DNA of 64,000 nucleotides from Actinomadura harenae (GCF_003696215.1 NZ_RFFG01000032.1:1-64000); one strand, 5' to 3'; counted from the first letter of the stretch, positions 17,621 through 29,004 are shown. Translations and numbers: made by a program. Notes: generated by a model from the letters alone, not told the origin.

Positions 17621-20125
17621 GTGAGCAGGACGGGCGGCGTGGCATCACCGCACGCGGCAGACGAGGTCTTCGGTGTCCGGGTCGCCGGGCTCCCCTTCGA
17701 CCGGGTCCGGGAGCTCCGGTGCCGCCGCACCTGGGCGTTGGTGGACGAGCTGACGGCCCTGGACGCGCGCATGTCCGCGGACGGCGCAGCCCTGTCCGAC
17801 GCCCTCTACGAGCTGATCGGCCGTGACGAACGGCCGGAACGCAAACCCGTCCTGGTGGCCCTGCGCCGCGCGATCCACCGGGGTCGGCGTCTCGACGGGC
17901 TGGACGACGCGCTCGCCGCCCTCCCCGGCGATCTCGCCGAGCGCGTCGAAGCCTGGCGCGGACGCCGGGCACGGCGCGCCGGCATCATCGAGCGCCTCCC
18001 GGACGTCCTGGCCGCCGAACTCGCGGACGCGACCACGGCCCTGCGCGCCCTGGCCGCCGACCCTGCCTTCCAGCACGGCCTGCTGATGTCGAGCCCCACG
18101 CTGTCCCTGCACCTGTCCGGCTGGCTCGCCGACCCGGCCGCGCACCCCGGCCGCCCCGCCGTGATCCGGCTGGCCAAGTACCTGACCAGGGCCGCGACCA
18201 AGACCAGCCCGTTCGCGACCTTCACCATCAGCGGCCTCGGCCGGTGGACGCCCGAAGGTCCGGAGGTGGCGCCGTCCCGGAGGCTGAGCCCGATCCTCGT
18301 CACCGAACTCGACCGGGCGCCGATGTGGCGCGCGTGGGACCTGCTGGCGCGCCGCCCGGAGCTCCGGCAGGCGGTGGGCGTGCGCGTCAACACCAGCCTC
18401 ACCGAACAGGACGGACGGCTGTGCTTCCTGGGGGCGGGGGCACACGAACCGCTGAACAGCGTGCCGTCCGAGCCGTCCGTGGTGTCCCTGCTCGCGCGCG
18501 TGCGCGATCTGGCGCGTCCCACCCTCGCCACCGTGGACGACGTGACCGGCGCACCGCAGGTCACCGACCGCCTGGTGGCGGCCGGGCTGTTGGAGCGGCG
18601 TCCGCCGTTCACCGACCAGGCGGACGACCCGCTCGGCGACCTGATCGGCTGGCTGCGCGCGGCTCGGCCCGCACAAGATCCCTCCTTGCCGTCCGAGCTG
18701 GAGGAACTGCACCATCTGGCCCGCACCCCCGGCGCCCCGGCGCGGGACGAGACCGGCATCGCCGAGCGCCGACGCGCCCTCACCCGCATGGGCGAACTGG
18801 TCGACGGCCTCCTGGAGCACCGGGGACGACCGTCCGGCAAGACCCTGTGCCTGGACAGCGCGCTCAGCCCCGACGACCTCGCCCTGCTGAACACCGACGC
18901 GTGGCGACCGGTGCTGGACGACCTCCAGGCCCTCCGCCGGATGTGCGGAGTGTTCGACTCCGGGCTCCCCGTCAAGCTGGCCGCCGCCGACCACTACCTC
19001 CGCCATCACACCGAGCCCGTGCCGTTCCTGCACCTCTACCGGGCGGTGCACACCTCGTCCCCGCAGCTGCGCGCGTTACTCCACCGCACCTCGGATCAGC
19101 GGTCTCCGTGGACGGCCCACCCCGCCGAACTACGGCGGCGGACGTGGGAGACGCTCTACGGCCGTCCGCGAGACCCCGACGGCGTGATCACCGTCGACCG
19201 CGAGCTGATCAGCGAACTGGCGGACGGCTGGCCCGCCCAGATCCGGCCGCCGGCGTCCCTCTGCTGCTACGGCCAGGCCGTCGCCGCCCCGGACGGGCCT
19301 GGTCTCGTCCTCAACACCGTCTACTCCGGCCACAAGCGTCATACCGGCCGGATCCGCCATCTCCTCGGCCGGTCCGGCATCGCGTCGCCGGACGGCCCGC
19401 CCGCTCCGGTGCTCGAATGCCGGGGCAGCTTCGCGGCGAACCTCAACCTGCGTCCCGCCGCGTCGTCCACCGGCCTGGACTACCCCTTCACCAGCACCGA
19501 CGCCCGGCTCAGGCTGACGGACCTGTGGGTCTCCCACGACGCGTCCGGCGGACGGCTCACCCTGTCGGACCCGGACGGCCGGCCGGTGACACCGGCCCAC
19601 ACCGGGATGAGCGGCGAGATGCTCCTGCCGCCCGCCTGGAGGTTCCTGATCCAGGTCTTCGGCGAGCCTCCCGTCGCCCTGCCACCGGCGCCCTGGCCGG
19701 GGGAGGACCTCACCGGACCGGTGCATCATCGGCCGCGCCTGCGGCTGGGCCGGGTCGTCCTGGCGCGCGCCGCCTGGCGGCTGCGCGCCGGTGACTTCCC
19801 GGTACCGGCCAAGGGCGAAAGCGAAGCCGCCTACCTGCCGCGTCTGGCCCGATGGCTGGACGGGCACCGGATCCCGCGCCGCTTCTTCGCCCGCCTGACG
19901 GCACGGGGCCACGAGAACCACGTCGGACACAGAAGCCGCAAACCCCTGTACGTCGACGTGACCGACCACTTCCAGCTCCTGTCCCTGATCCGCTCCTTCC
20001 GGGGAGCCGACGACGTGCTCGTCCTCGAGGAGGCGCTGCCCGACCCGGCCGACGCCCCGACCTACGGCCCGCACGGCGCCCGCGTGACCGAGTACGTCTT
20101 CGAAGTCGGCCGGGAGCAGACGTGA
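17621..20125 (+). CDS. LanB-type Ser/Thr glutamylating dehydratase subunit (TbtB-like)
   Basis: In split-LanB systems this large subunit transfers glutamate from glutamyl-tRNA onto Ser/Thr of the precursor, and a separate eliminase then forms Dha/Dhb. GTG at 17621 has GAGGAGG eight bases upstream. The 834 residues fit the Lant_dehydr_N family: an early GVRVAGLPFDRVRELR, then LRALAADPAFQHGLLMSSPTLS, KYLTRAATKTSPFATFTISGLG (the highly conserved KxxxRxxxKxTPFxxF block) and a C-terminal DYPFTSTDARLRLTDLWV region. The C-terminal elimination domain of full LanB is absent and is supplied by the next gene. It overlaps that gene by four bases. Confidence 0.88.
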   Translation: MSRTGGVASPHAADEVFGVRVAGLPFDRVRELRCRRTWALVDELTALDARMSADGAALSDALYELIGRDERPERKPVLVALRRAIHRGRRLDGLDDALAALPGDLAERVEAWRGRRARRAGIIERLPDVLAAELADATTALRALAADPAFQHGLLMSSPTLSLHLSGWLADPAAHPGRPAVIRLAKYLTRAATKTSPFATFTISGLGRWTPEGPEVAPSRRLSPILVTELDRAPMWRAWDLLARRPELRQAVGVRVNTSLTEQDGRLCFLGAGAHEPLNSVPSEPSVVSLLARVRDLARPTLATVDDVTGAPQVTDRLVAAGLLERRPPFTDQADDPLGDLIGWLRAARPAQDPSLPSELEELHHLARTPGAPARDETGIAERRRALTRMGELVDGLLEHRGRPSGKTLCLDSALSPDDLALLNTDAWRPVLDDLQALRRMCGVFDSGLPVKLAAADHYLRHHTEPVPFLHLYRAVHTSSPQLRALLHRTSDQRSPWTAHPAELRRRTWETLYGRPRDPDGVITVDRELISELADGWPAQIRPPASLCCYGQAVAAPDGPGLVLNTVYSGHKRHTGRIRHLLGRSGIASPDGPPAPVLECRGSFAANLNLRPAASSTGLDYPFTSTDARLRLTDLWVSHDASGGRLTLSDPDGRPVTPAHTGMSGEMLLPPAWRFLIQVFGEPPVALPPAPWPGEDLTGPVHHRPRLRLGRVVLARAAWRLRAGDFPVPAKGESEAAYLPRLARWLDGHRIPRRFFARLTARGHENHVGHRSRKPLYVDVTDHFQLLSLIRSFRGADDVLVLEEALPDPADAPTYGPHGARVTEYVFEVGREQT

Positions 20126-21039
20126 CGGCCTGGGTCAGCGCCCACCTCTTCCATGCCGGTGACCTGGACGAACTCATCACCGGCCTGGTCGCCCCGCTCG
20201 CGGCCGACCTCGCCGGGGACGTCGACGGCCTGTTCTTCCTGCGCTACTGGGAAGGCGGCCCCCACCTGCGGCTTCGGCTGCGTCCCCGCGACTCCCGCCA
20301 GGCCGGCCGAGTCAGGCGCACGATCGAGGCTCGGGCCCGCGACCACCTGGACGAGCACCCCTCCGAGCGCCGCATGACCACCGGCGACTACGGCGCGCTC
20401 GCCGCCCGCCAGGCCCGGGGCGAGCGCCTGCGCGACCACGACGGGCGGCTGCATCCCAACGACGGCGTCGAGTTCGTCCCCTACCGCCGCGAACACCGCG
20501 CCTACGGCGACGCCGCCTGCATGGACGCGGTCGAAGCCCATTTCGACGCGTCCAGCCGGCTCGCCCTCGGCGTCCTGGCCGCCCGTCCGGGCCAGGGACG
20601 GCGCGCCGCCCTCGGCCTGGCCGCCCTCACCCTCAGCCTCGCCGCCTGCTCCGTCGCCCCGGCCGACCTCCCCGCCCCTACGTTGCCCCCAGACCTCGAC
20701 CACCGGTTCCTACAGCGCCGCGACGACCTCCTAAGCCAGACCTACCAGCTATGGACGGACGCCCCTGCAACACCGTTCACCTCGGCCTGGTCCGGTTCCG
20801 TCCTCACCCTGCGCGACGCCCTGGTCCAGAACCGGTGCGCGCCGGACGACGCCGGATCCCCGCTGTCCTTCATGGCCCGAGCCGCACCGCCCGAGCGGCG
20901 CCGGACCGCCGAGGTCCTGCTGCGCTGCACGCACCTGCTCAACAACCGGCTCGGCATCGCCGCCACGGCCGAACATCGGCTGGCCCTGCTGGCCGTCCGC
21001 ACCCTGTCCGTCCTGCACGCATCGGGAGACCTGCCATGA
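20122..21039 (+). CDS. Thiopeptide-type eliminase (SpaB C-terminal-like, TbtC-like)
   Basis: Probable glutamate-elimination enzyme that completes Ser/Thr dehydration. The GTG overlaps the LanB stop (GTGA), giving 305 residues. Family pattern: AWVSAHLFHAGDLDELITGLV, FFLRYWEGGPHLRLRLRP (conserved YWxGGPHxRLR), VEFVPYRREHRAYGD and a C-terminal LNNRLGI segment. Two paralogs of this fold lie side by side in thiopeptide clusters. The shorter one next to the LanB gene is usually the eliminase, so the assignment relative to the following gene rests on length and order. Confidence 0.8.
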   Translation: MTAWVSAHLFHAGDLDELITGLVAPLAADLAGDVDGLFFLRYWEGGPHLRLRLRPRDSRQAGRVRRTIEARARDHLDEHPSERRMTTGDYGALAARQARGERLRDHDGRLHPNDGVEFVPYRREHRAYGDAACMDAVEAHFDASSRLALGVLAARPGQGRRAALGLAALTLSLAACSVAPADLPAPTLPPDLDHRFLQRRDDLLSQTYQLWTDAPATPFTSAWSGSVLTLRDALVQNRCAPDDAGSPLSFMARAAPPERRRTAEVLLRCTHLLNNRLGIAATAEHRLALLAVRTLSVLHASGDLP

Positions 21040-22117
21040 CCGTCCGATGGCATGCCGCGCACATTTACTACTACGAGCCCGACAAGACCGGCCTGCTCCT
21101 GGACGGCGTCCGCCCTCTGCTCGACCGCCTGCGCCCGACGGCCCGGGACGCGTACGTCCTGCGGCACTGGCGTCGAGGCCCCCACCTGCGGCTCAACATC
21201 CGCACCGACCCGCACAGCTGGACGAACACGGTCCAGCCCGCGATCGACGAGGTCGTCGGCGGCTACCTGGCCGCGCACCCCTCCACGGCACGGGTCGACC
21301 GGGACAGGGCCATGGCCCAGCACCGGTTCCTGGCGGAACACGAGCAGGAACGAGGACCGCTCACGCCCTGGCACCCCGACAACAGCGTCCAGTACGTCCC
21401 CTTCGACGACCGGCGGCACGTGCTCGGGGACGCGGAGTCGGCCGACCTGCTGACCGGCTTCTACACCGACGGCACTCCGCTGCTGTTCGCGATGCTCGAC
21501 CACGTCCGGTCCGGCCACGACACCGCCGAGCGGATCGGCCTGGGGCTGATGCTGGCCGCGTCCGTCACGGCACTGCCGCCGATCACCCGGAGTTTCGTCT
21601 CCTACCGGTCCCACGCGGAGGGCTTCCTCGCCCAATGCGCCGACCCCGCCGCGACCCGCGCCCGCTTCGACGCCTACTACAAATCCCACAGCGCCGACCT
21701 CACCGACCGCGTCCGCGCCGTCATGGCCACGCTCCAGAACGACACGGCCACACCCGTGCCGTTCATCGCCGAATGGGCCGCTCTCATCGCCGCCTACCGC
21801 GACCGCGCCACCCCGCTGATCGCCGAAGGGAAACTGATTCCCCCGTCCGTCCACGACGCCGGCCAGGCCGCGCAGTGGCCCTCCGAATTCCATCGGATGA
21901 TGTTCGGCAACCGCGCCTATCACCGCGCCGTTCTCGACGACCCGGCCTTCCGCCGCTACCGCCTCCTCATCAACTACACCTACCTGCACATCAACCGGCT
22001 CGGCCTCACCCCGCCCGAGCGGTTCCGCCTCTGCCACCTCGCCGCCAACGCCGTCGAGGACGTCCATGACCTGAACGCCATCGACCTCGTCCGCACCTTC
22101 GTCGACGCCCACCCCGA

Positions 22118-22121
<4 letters not shown>
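21036..22121 (+). CDS. Formal [4+2] pyridine synthase (TbtD/PbtD-like)
   Basis: Probable macrocyclase that joins two dehydroalanines to make the central pyridine and ejects the leader peptide. ATG at 21036 overlaps the eliminase stop (ATGA); 361 residues. It begins WHAAHIYYYEPDKTGLLLDGVRPLLDRL, then YVLRHWRRGPHLRLNIR, VQYVPFDDRRHVLGD, and a C-terminal FRRYRLLINYTYLHINRLGLTPPERFRLCHLAANAVE. The HIYYY...DK..LLLD opening is typical of pyridine synthases rather than eliminases. Its presence marks the cluster as pyridine-forming, not a linear azole peptide. It is the last gene of the operon and its stop overlaps that of a minus-strand kinase. Confidence 0.82.
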
Positions 22122-23667
<1,546 letters not shown>

Positions 23668-23671
<4 letters not shown>

Positions 23672-24354
23672 TCGGCCGTCCGCAACCGGTAGCCGTGTCC
23701 GCGCCGCGTCACGATCAGCGGCGTCCCGAGCGGGTCCAGCTTCCGCCGCAGATAGCCGATGTAGGTCTCGACCACGGTGGACTCCCCGGCGAAGCCGTAC
23801 TTCCAGACCTCGCGCAGAAGCTCCTCCTTGGTGACGACCCGGTCCGCGTTGAGCATCAGGTAGCGCAGCAGCGCGAGCTCGGTCGGCGTGAGATCCACCG
23901 GGGTGCCGGCCCGCCGGACGGTGCGGGTCGCCTCGTCCATCACCACGTCCCCGTGCCGCAGCACGGCGGGCGGCGGGTTCTGGCGGCGCGCGCGCCGCAG
24001 CACCGCCCGGACGCGTGCGACGACCTCGTCGATGTTGAACGGCTTGGTGATGTAGTCGTCGCCGCCCAGCGTGAGACCGCCGATGACGTCCGACGGGGCG
24101 TCCCGCGCGGTCAGGAAGACCACGGGGACGTCCTCGCGTTCGCCGCGGACCGCCCGGCACACCTGCCAGCCGTTGCCGTCCGGCAGCATCACGTCCAGGA
24201 GCAGCAGGTCCGGGCGGTGCTCGCGGGCCAGCTCGACCGCCCGCGCCCCGGTCCCCGCGCTCAGCACCCGGAAGCCGTGGAACTCCAGGGCGATCCGCAG
24301 GATGTCGGCCAGACTCGGCTCGTCCTCGACCACGAGAACGGTCGGTGCCTCCAA
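23668..24354 (-). CDS. OmpR-family response regulator
   Basis: Partner of the downstream kinase. The receiver domain starts at TVLVVEDEPSLADILR, with the phospho-acceptor in LLLLDVMLPDGNGW and the conserved Lys in YITKPFNIDEVVARV. The C-terminal winged helix includes LTPTELALLRYLMLNADRVVTKEELL and VVETYIGYLRRKLDP. The start is taken as TTG 24354, six bases after a GGGGG run, giving 228 residues; no ATG is close enough. The reading frame runs far upstream antisense to the MmpL gene, but only as a shadow. It probably binds the 192-base divergent region shared with the exporter gene. Confidence 0.88.
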
Positions 24355-24546
24355 CGAGGGCCCCCGTTCGTCCGATTTCTCCCTGCCGCGTTCAGTATCG
24401 GGCAGACCCCGGCGCCGGAACCTCCGGACGACCTCGGAGGATCTTGAGAATCGGTTGTGAAAGCCGCCGCGACCATGGCCGGGCGCGCGGACGGTGATCG
24501 AGGCTGAGGCCCTTCCCACCCCTCGAACACGGACAGGAGCCTCGCT

Positions 24547-26712
24547 TTGGCCGCCATGACACGCTGGTGCTTCCGGCACCACCTCGTCGTCCTGCTGCTC
24601 TGGGCCGTCGCGCTCGGAGGCACCGTCCTGGCCGGACGGCTCGCGGGCGGCGCCTACGCCAAGGACTTCAAGCCGCCCGCCTCGGAATCGGTCCGGGCCG
24701 CCGACCTGATGCGGACGGCCTTCCCCGCGCGATCCGGCGACACCGACGTGGTCGTCTGGCGGGTCGACGGGCCCGGGACCGTCCGGGACGCCGCGGTCCG
24801 CGACCGCATGCGGGCCGTCCTCGACCGGATCGCCGCGCTCCCTGACGTCGGCCAGGCGCTGAGCCCCTACCGGGCGGACGGCGCCGGGCAGACCAGCGCC
24901 GACGGACGCACCGCCTACGCGCAGATCACCTACACCCGGCCGACCGGCGACCTCGCCGCGGACCGGATCGAACGGGTCGTGGACACCGCCAGGTCGGCCG
25001 CGACGTCCGGGCTGACGGTCGAGGTCGGCGGGCCCGCGGCCGGCGGCGTCGACCAGCCGCCGCCGCACCTGGCGGAGTTCGCGGGGCTCGCCGTCGCCGC
25101 GGTGGTCCTCTACCTGGCCTTCGGATCCTTCCCGGCGATGCTGCTGCCGCTCGTCACCGCCCTGTTCGGCGTGGGGCTCGGGCTGGCCGGGATCGAACTG
25201 CTCGGTCACGCGATGACCATGCCGTCCGCCGCGCTGCTGCTGAGCACCCTCATCGGCCTCGGCGTCGGCATCGACTACGCCCTGTTCGTCGTCTCCCGGT
25301 ACCGCGGCGGTCTCCGCGAGGGGCTGCCGCCGGAGCCGGCCGCGATCGACGCCGCACGCACGTCCGGACGGTCGGTGCTGTTCGCGGGGGGCATCGTCTG
25401 CGTCTCGCTGCTCGGCATGTTCGCCATGGGCCTGGATTTCCTGAACGGCGTCGCCGTGGCCACCAGCCTGACCGTCCTGCTGAGCGTCGCCGCCGCGCTG
25501 ACCCTGCTGCCCGCGCTGTTCGGCCTGCTCGGTACACGCGTCCTGAGCCGCCGCGAACGCCGCCTCCCGCCCGCCGCCTCCAGCTCCGGCGTTCCCACCA
25601 CCCCCCGGCCCGGTCGGGCCGCGCGGTGGGCCGACGTCGTGCAGCGCCGTCCGAGGACGTTCGCGGTCGTCGCGTCGGCGCTGGTCGCCGTGCTGTCGCT
25701 GCCCGCGTTCTCGCTGCGGCTCGGCGTCGGCGACCAGGGCACACTGCCGGAGTCCAACACCGCGCGCCGCGCCTACGACATGCTCGCCGACGCGTTCGGC
25801 CCGGGTTTCAACGGCCCGCTGCAGATGGTGGTGCGCCCGCGGGACGGCGGCGCGGAGGTGCCACCGGCCGTGCTGGAGCGGCTCGTCGGTGACGTCCGTG
25901 CGACGAGGGGAGTGGCGAAGGCCACGGTGATGCCGCTTCCCGGCCAGGCGCGCGGCGGGATGAGCGCGGGTGGTGCCGCTCCGCGGATGGCGGTGGTGCA
26001 GGTGATACCGGCGACCTCGCCCCAGGACGCCGGGACCGGCGCGCTGATCGACCGGCTGCGCACCGGCCCCGCGGCGCGCGACGGCTCCCTGGAGGTCCTG
26101 GTGGGGGGCGCCACGGCGGTCGACAAGGACCTGGCCTCGACGCTGGCCGCCCGCCTGCCGCTCTTCCTCGCCGTGATCGTCGCGCTGGGCTCGGTCCTGC
26201 TGCTGGCGGCCTTCCGCAGCCTGGCCGTGCCGCTGCTGGCCGCGGTGCTGAACGTGGCCGCGACGGGGACCGCGCTGGGCATCACGGTGGCGCTGTTCCA
26301 GTGGGGCTGGGGCACCGGCGTCCTCGGCATCGGCAAGCCGGTGCCGGTCACCTCCTTCCTGCCGGTGCTCATGATCGCGATGCTGTTCGGCCTGGCCATG
26401 GACTACCAGGTGTTCCTGACCGGGCGGATGCGCGAGGAGTGGCTGCGGACCCGGGACGCGCGGCGGGCGGTGCACGCCGGGCTGGTCCACGGAGGCGGGG
26501 TGATCGTGTCCGCCGCCGTCATCATGATCGCGGTGTTCGGAGCGTTCGTGATGAGCGGCGACCGGGAGGGGATGCTGGTCGGCGCCGGGCTGGCGGGCGC
26601 CGTGGCCGTGGAGGCCTTCGTGCTGCGCACCATGCTCGTCCCGGCCGTCATGACCCTGCTCGGTGCGGCCGCCTGGTGGCTGCCCGCGCGGGCCGCCCGC
26701 GAGAGGACGTGA
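24547..26712 (+). CDS. MmpL/RND-family membrane exporter
   Basis: Inner-membrane exporter of 721 residues with the MmpL layout: TM1 at the N-terminus (HLVVLLLWAVALGGTVLAG), a first periplasmic domain, TM2-6 including LLLSTLIGLGVGIDYALFVVSRYR, a cytoplasmic loop, then a second half with TM7-12 carrying MIAMLFGLAMDYQVFLTGRMREEW. The two Asp-Tyr pairs (GIDYALF, AMDYQVF) are the proton-relay residues of the family. TTG 24547 is preferred since AGGAG lies seven bases before it. Substrate is unknown; it could export lipid, or the thiopeptide made by the adjacent operon, but nothing in the sequence settles this. Confidence 0.88.
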   Translation: MAAMTRWCFRHHLVVLLLWAVALGGTVLAGRLAGGAYAKDFKPPASESVRAADLMRTAFPARSGDTDVVVWRVDGPGTVRDAAVRDRMRAVLDRIAALPDVGQALSPYRADGAGQTSADGRTAYAQITYTRPTGDLAADRIERVVDTARSAATSGLTVEVGGPAAGGVDQPPPHLAEFAGLAVAAVVLYLAFGSFPAMLLPLVTALFGVGLGLAGIELLGHAMTMPSAALLLSTLIGLGVGIDYALFVVSRYRGGLREGLPPEPAAIDAARTSGRSVLFAGGIVCVSLLGMFAMGLDFLNGVAVATSLTVLLSVAAALTLLPALFGLLGTRVLSRRERRLPPAASSSGVPTTPRPGRAARWADVVQRRPRTFAVVASALVAVLSLPAFSLRLGVGDQGTLPESNTARRAYDMLADAFGPGFNGPLQMVVRPRDGGAEVPPAVLERLVGDVRATRGVAKATVMPLPGQARGGMSAGGAAPRMAVVQVIPATSPQDAGTGALIDRLRTGPAARDGSLEVLVGGATAVDKDLASTLAARLPLFLAVIVALGSVLLLAAFRSLAVPLLAAVLNVAATGTALGITVALFQWGWGTGVLGIGKPVPVTSFLPVLMIAMLFGLAMDYQVFLTGRMREEWLRTRDARRAVHAGLVHGGGVIVSAAVIMIAVFGAFVMSGDREGMLVGAGLAGAVAVEAFVLRTMLVPAVMTLLGAAAWWLPARAARERT

Positions 26713-26742
26713 GGACGTCACAGCCAGGGCGGGCGGCGGAGT

Positions 26743-27327
26743 TCAGGAGGCCGGGAGCAGGGACGGGAGGACGGGCCGGACGAGTCGGGCGGCCTCCTCC
26801 TCCGTCGGGTCGGGCCCCTCGGGGCCGGAGGCGAAGAACAGGAGGAAGCCCTGCTGGAAGGTGGCGCCGAGGAGGAGTGCGGCGACGGAGGCCGTGTCGG
26901 CCTCGGGACGGACCCGGCCGCGCTCGACCTCGGCGTCCAGGTAGCGGACCACGGCCATGACGGGCTCGCCGGGACCCGCGTCGTACTTGCTCAGGGACTC
27001 GCGGGTGGCGGCCAGGACCCGGGGCTGGGTGAGCATTCCGGCCATCATCGGGAAGGCCTTCCGGTAGAACCGGAGACCGCCCCGGACGGTGGCGGTGAGG
27101 TTGTCCTGGACGGTGTCCTCGCCGGGGTTGAGGCGGTGCGTGAACGGGGGCATGCGTTCGCGCAGGACGCTCAGCATGAGCTCTTCCTTGTCGCGGAAGT
27201 GCTTGTACAGCAGCGCTTCGGAGCATCCGGCCAGCCGGGCGATCTCCTTGGTGGTGGCCTCGGCGAGTCCGCGGGTGCGCATGATCTCGGCGAGGGCGTC
27301 GAGCATGCGCTCGCGAGCGGTGGTCAT
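26743..27327 (-). CDS. TetR-family transcriptional regulator
   Basis: A 194-residue repressor. The N-terminal HTH is typical: RERMLDALAEIMRTRGLAEATTKEIARLAGCSEALLYKHFRDKEELMLSVL, written here as the recognised TetR_N region over residues 5-55 with the recognition helix at CSEALLYKHF. The C-terminal ligand domain is generic. It is divergent from a Rossmann-fold reductase gene, and the short shared promoter region carries two operator-like repeats. Autoregulation and control of the reductase are therefore likely; the ligand is unknown. Confidence 0.9.
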   Translation of the reverse strand: MTTARERMLDALAEIMRTRGLAEATTKEIARLAGCSEALLYKHFRDKEELMLSVLRERMPPFTHRLNPGEDTVQDNLTATVRGGLRFYRKAFPMMAGMLTQPRVLAATRESLSKYDAGPGEPVMAVVRYLDAEVERGRVRPEADTASVAALLLGATFQQGFLLFFASGPEGPDPTEEEAARLVRPVLPSLLPAS

Positions 27328-27340
27328 TCGTCGTGTCCCC

Positions 27341-27396
27341 TTGACAGGTGGGTGAGTGCTTACCCACTCTAGGGGTGAGTGAGCATTTACTAACCC
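27341..27396. promoter_or_regulatory. Divergent promoter with two TetR operator-like repeats
   Basis: A consensus -35 TTGACA lies at 27341-27346. Just after it is GTGGGTGAGTGCTTACCCAC (27349-27368), an inverted repeat. A second related site, GGTGAGTGAGCATTTACTAACC (split here as GGTGAGTGAGC and ATTTACTAACC, 27373-27394), sits before the AGGAGG of the reductase gene. The paired sites fit a TetR dimer pair blocking both directions. Confidence 0.65.
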
Positions 27397-27407
27397 AGGA
27401 GGACACC

Positions 27408-28049
27408 ATGAGGATCACGATCTTCGGAGCGACCGGCGGCATCGGGACGGCGGCCTGCCGCGAGGCCGCCGAGCGCGGCCACGAGGTCACGGCGGTCGTC
27501 CGGGACGCCGCGCGGCTCCCCGCCGACGTGCGGGAACGCGTGAACGTGGTGGTCGCGGACGTCATGGACCCGGCCGCCGTCCAGTCCGCGGTCGAGGGGC
27601 GCGACGCCGTCCTGTCCTGCCTCGGGAGCCGTGGCGGCCGCGCCGCGACGACGGTGCTCACCGACGCCGCGACGTCCGTCGTCAAGGGCATGCGCGCCGC
27701 GGGCGCCCGGCGGCTGCTGACGGTCAGCGCCGCGGCGCCCTACCCCGACCCCGGCGACGGGTTCCTCGGCGGCCGCGTCTTCAAGCCGCTGGTCAGCAAG
27801 ATCCTCGAGCGGCCCTTCGCGGACCTCCTCCGCGCCGACGACCTGGTCGAGAAGGCGGACGGCATCGACTGGACGCTCGTCCGGCCGCCGATGCTCCAGA
27901 ACGGGCCCGCCACCGGGACCTACCGCCTGGGCCTGGACCTCGCGCCGCCCAAGGCCCGCAGGATCCGGCGCGCGGACGTCGCGGCGGCCATGCTCGACCT
28001 GGCCGGCGACCCGACGTCGATCGGGCACGTGGCCTGGGTCGCCGCCTGA
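27408..28049 (+). CDS. NAD(P)H-binding Rossmann-fold reductase (NmrA/SDR-like)
   Basis: A 213-residue atypical SDR. The dinucleotide-binding motif is at the extreme N-terminus (ITIFGATGGIGTAACREAAERGHEVTAVVR, glycine pattern GATGGIG). This is followed by DAVLSCLGSRGG and RRLLTVSAAAPYPD, then a proline-terminated WTLVRPPML. Members are flavin or biliverdin reductases, NAD(P)H sensors, or quinone-related reductases. ATG 27408 has AGGAGG seven bases upstream. Its divergent TetR suggests induction by a small molecule. It is one of three NmrA/epimerase-type genes in this window, each beside its own regulator. Confidence 0.82.
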   Translation: MRITIFGATGGIGTAACREAAERGHEVTAVVRDAARLPADVRERVNVVVADVMDPAAVQSAVEGRDAVLSCLGSRGGRAATTVLTDAATSVVKGMRAAGARRLLTVSAAAPYPDPGDGFLGGRVFKPLVSKILERPFADLLRADDLVEKADGIDWTLVRPPMLQNGPATGTYRLGLDLAPPKARRIRRADVAAAMLDLAGDPTSIGHVAWVAA

Positions 28050-28057
28050 CCTCTGGC

Positions 28058-28080
28058 CTGACCGGCGGCCCGCCGGTCAG
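28058..28080. terminator. Bidirectional hairpin between convergent genes
   Basis: CTGACCGGCG (28058-28067) and CGCCGGTCAG (28071-28080) form a perfect 10-bp stem with a GCC loop between the convergent reductase and nitrilase genes. It overlaps the stop of the latter. Confidence 0.7.
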
Positions 28081-28880
28081 AGGACGTCGCGGCGGCGGTG
28101 GCTCAGCGACGGCAGGATCTCGCGGACCCGGGCCGCGGCGTCCGGGTCCAGCTCCAGGACGCGGACGGACGGGAACGGGCCGAGGTCGGCGACGACGGTG
28201 CCCATGGGGTCGACCAGCAGGCTGCGGCCCACCCCGCCCGGCAGGCCGCGCGGGGGCGCGGTGCGGTCGGGGGCCTTGTCCACGGCGATGACCCAGCTGG
28301 TGTTCTCGATGGCCCGGGCGCGGACGAGGGTCGTCCAGTGCTCTTCCTTGAAGACGCCCTGGCCCCAGGCGGCGGGGATCACGAGGATCTCGGCGCCCCG
28401 GTCGACCAGCGCGCGGGCCAGCTCGGGGAACCGGACGTCGTAGCAGGTGATGACGCCGAGGCGGTGCCCGGCCAGGTCGAGGGTGACGGGCCGGTCGCCC
28501 GCCGCCACGCGCTCGGACTCGCGGTCGCCGAAGGCGTCGTACAGGTGCAGCTTGCGGTAGGAGCCGACCAGCTCGCCCTCGGCGGAGACGCCGACGACGG
28601 TGTTGTGCACGCGGCCGGACGGGGCGGGCTCGAACACCCCGATGACGACGTTGACGCCGTGCTCGCGGGCGGCCTCGCGGACGGCGGTGACCCACGGGCC
28701 GTCCAGGGGCTCGGCGGCCGCGGCGAGGTCGTTGCCGAAGCGCAGGAACGACGCCTCGGGGAACACCGCCAGGTCGCAGCCGCCCGGCGTCCCGGCGGCC
28801 TCGGCGAGCGCCGCGAGGACGCGGTCCAGGTTCTCCTTGGGGTCGTCGCCGACCTCGATCTGACACAGAGCCACGCGCAT
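28077..28880 (-). CDS. Carbon-nitrogen hydrolase (nitrilase superfamily amidase)
   Basis: Cytoplasmic amidase of 267 residues with the Glu-Lys-Cys triad of the nitrilase superfamily. Glu is in LAVFPEASFLRFG (about residue 42), Lys in YRKLHLYDAFGD (about 112) and Cys in GVITCYDVRFPE (about 150). The start MRVALCQIEVGDD at 28880 is the usual superfamily N-terminus. Closest in pattern to Nit2/omega-amidase or deaminated-glutathione amidase types, acting on small amides; the exact substrate cannot be read from sequence. The gene stands alone between a hairpin and the ABC exporter. Confidence 0.85.
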   Translation of the reverse strand: MRVALCQIEVGDDPKENLDRVLAALAEAAGTPGGCDLAVFPEASFLRFGNDLAAAAEPLDGPWVTAVREAAREHGVNVVIGVFEPAPSGRVHNTVVGVSAEGELVGSYRKLHLYDAFGDRESERVAAGDRPVTLDLAGHRLGVITCYDVRFPELARALVDRGAEILVIPAAWGQGVFKEEHWTTLVRARAIENTSWVIAVDKAPDRTAPPRGLPGGVGRSLLVDPMGTVVADLGPFPSVRVLELDPDAAARVREILPSLSHRRRDVL

Positions 28881-29004
28881 GACCTCATTCTGCCCGTTCG
28901 ACGTGCGGATATGACAGTCGTCATCCGTTTCGCCTGACGGGCGCCCACGGGACCGGTGACGTCCGCGTCTACCGGCCCGGACGCGCCGCCGGGACCCTGG
29001 ACGC

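Noticed and set aside
24355..26721. Upstream extension of the response-regulator frame antisense to the MmpL gene
   Set aside because: No motifs, shadow-like composition; the regulator domain starts only at about 24340.
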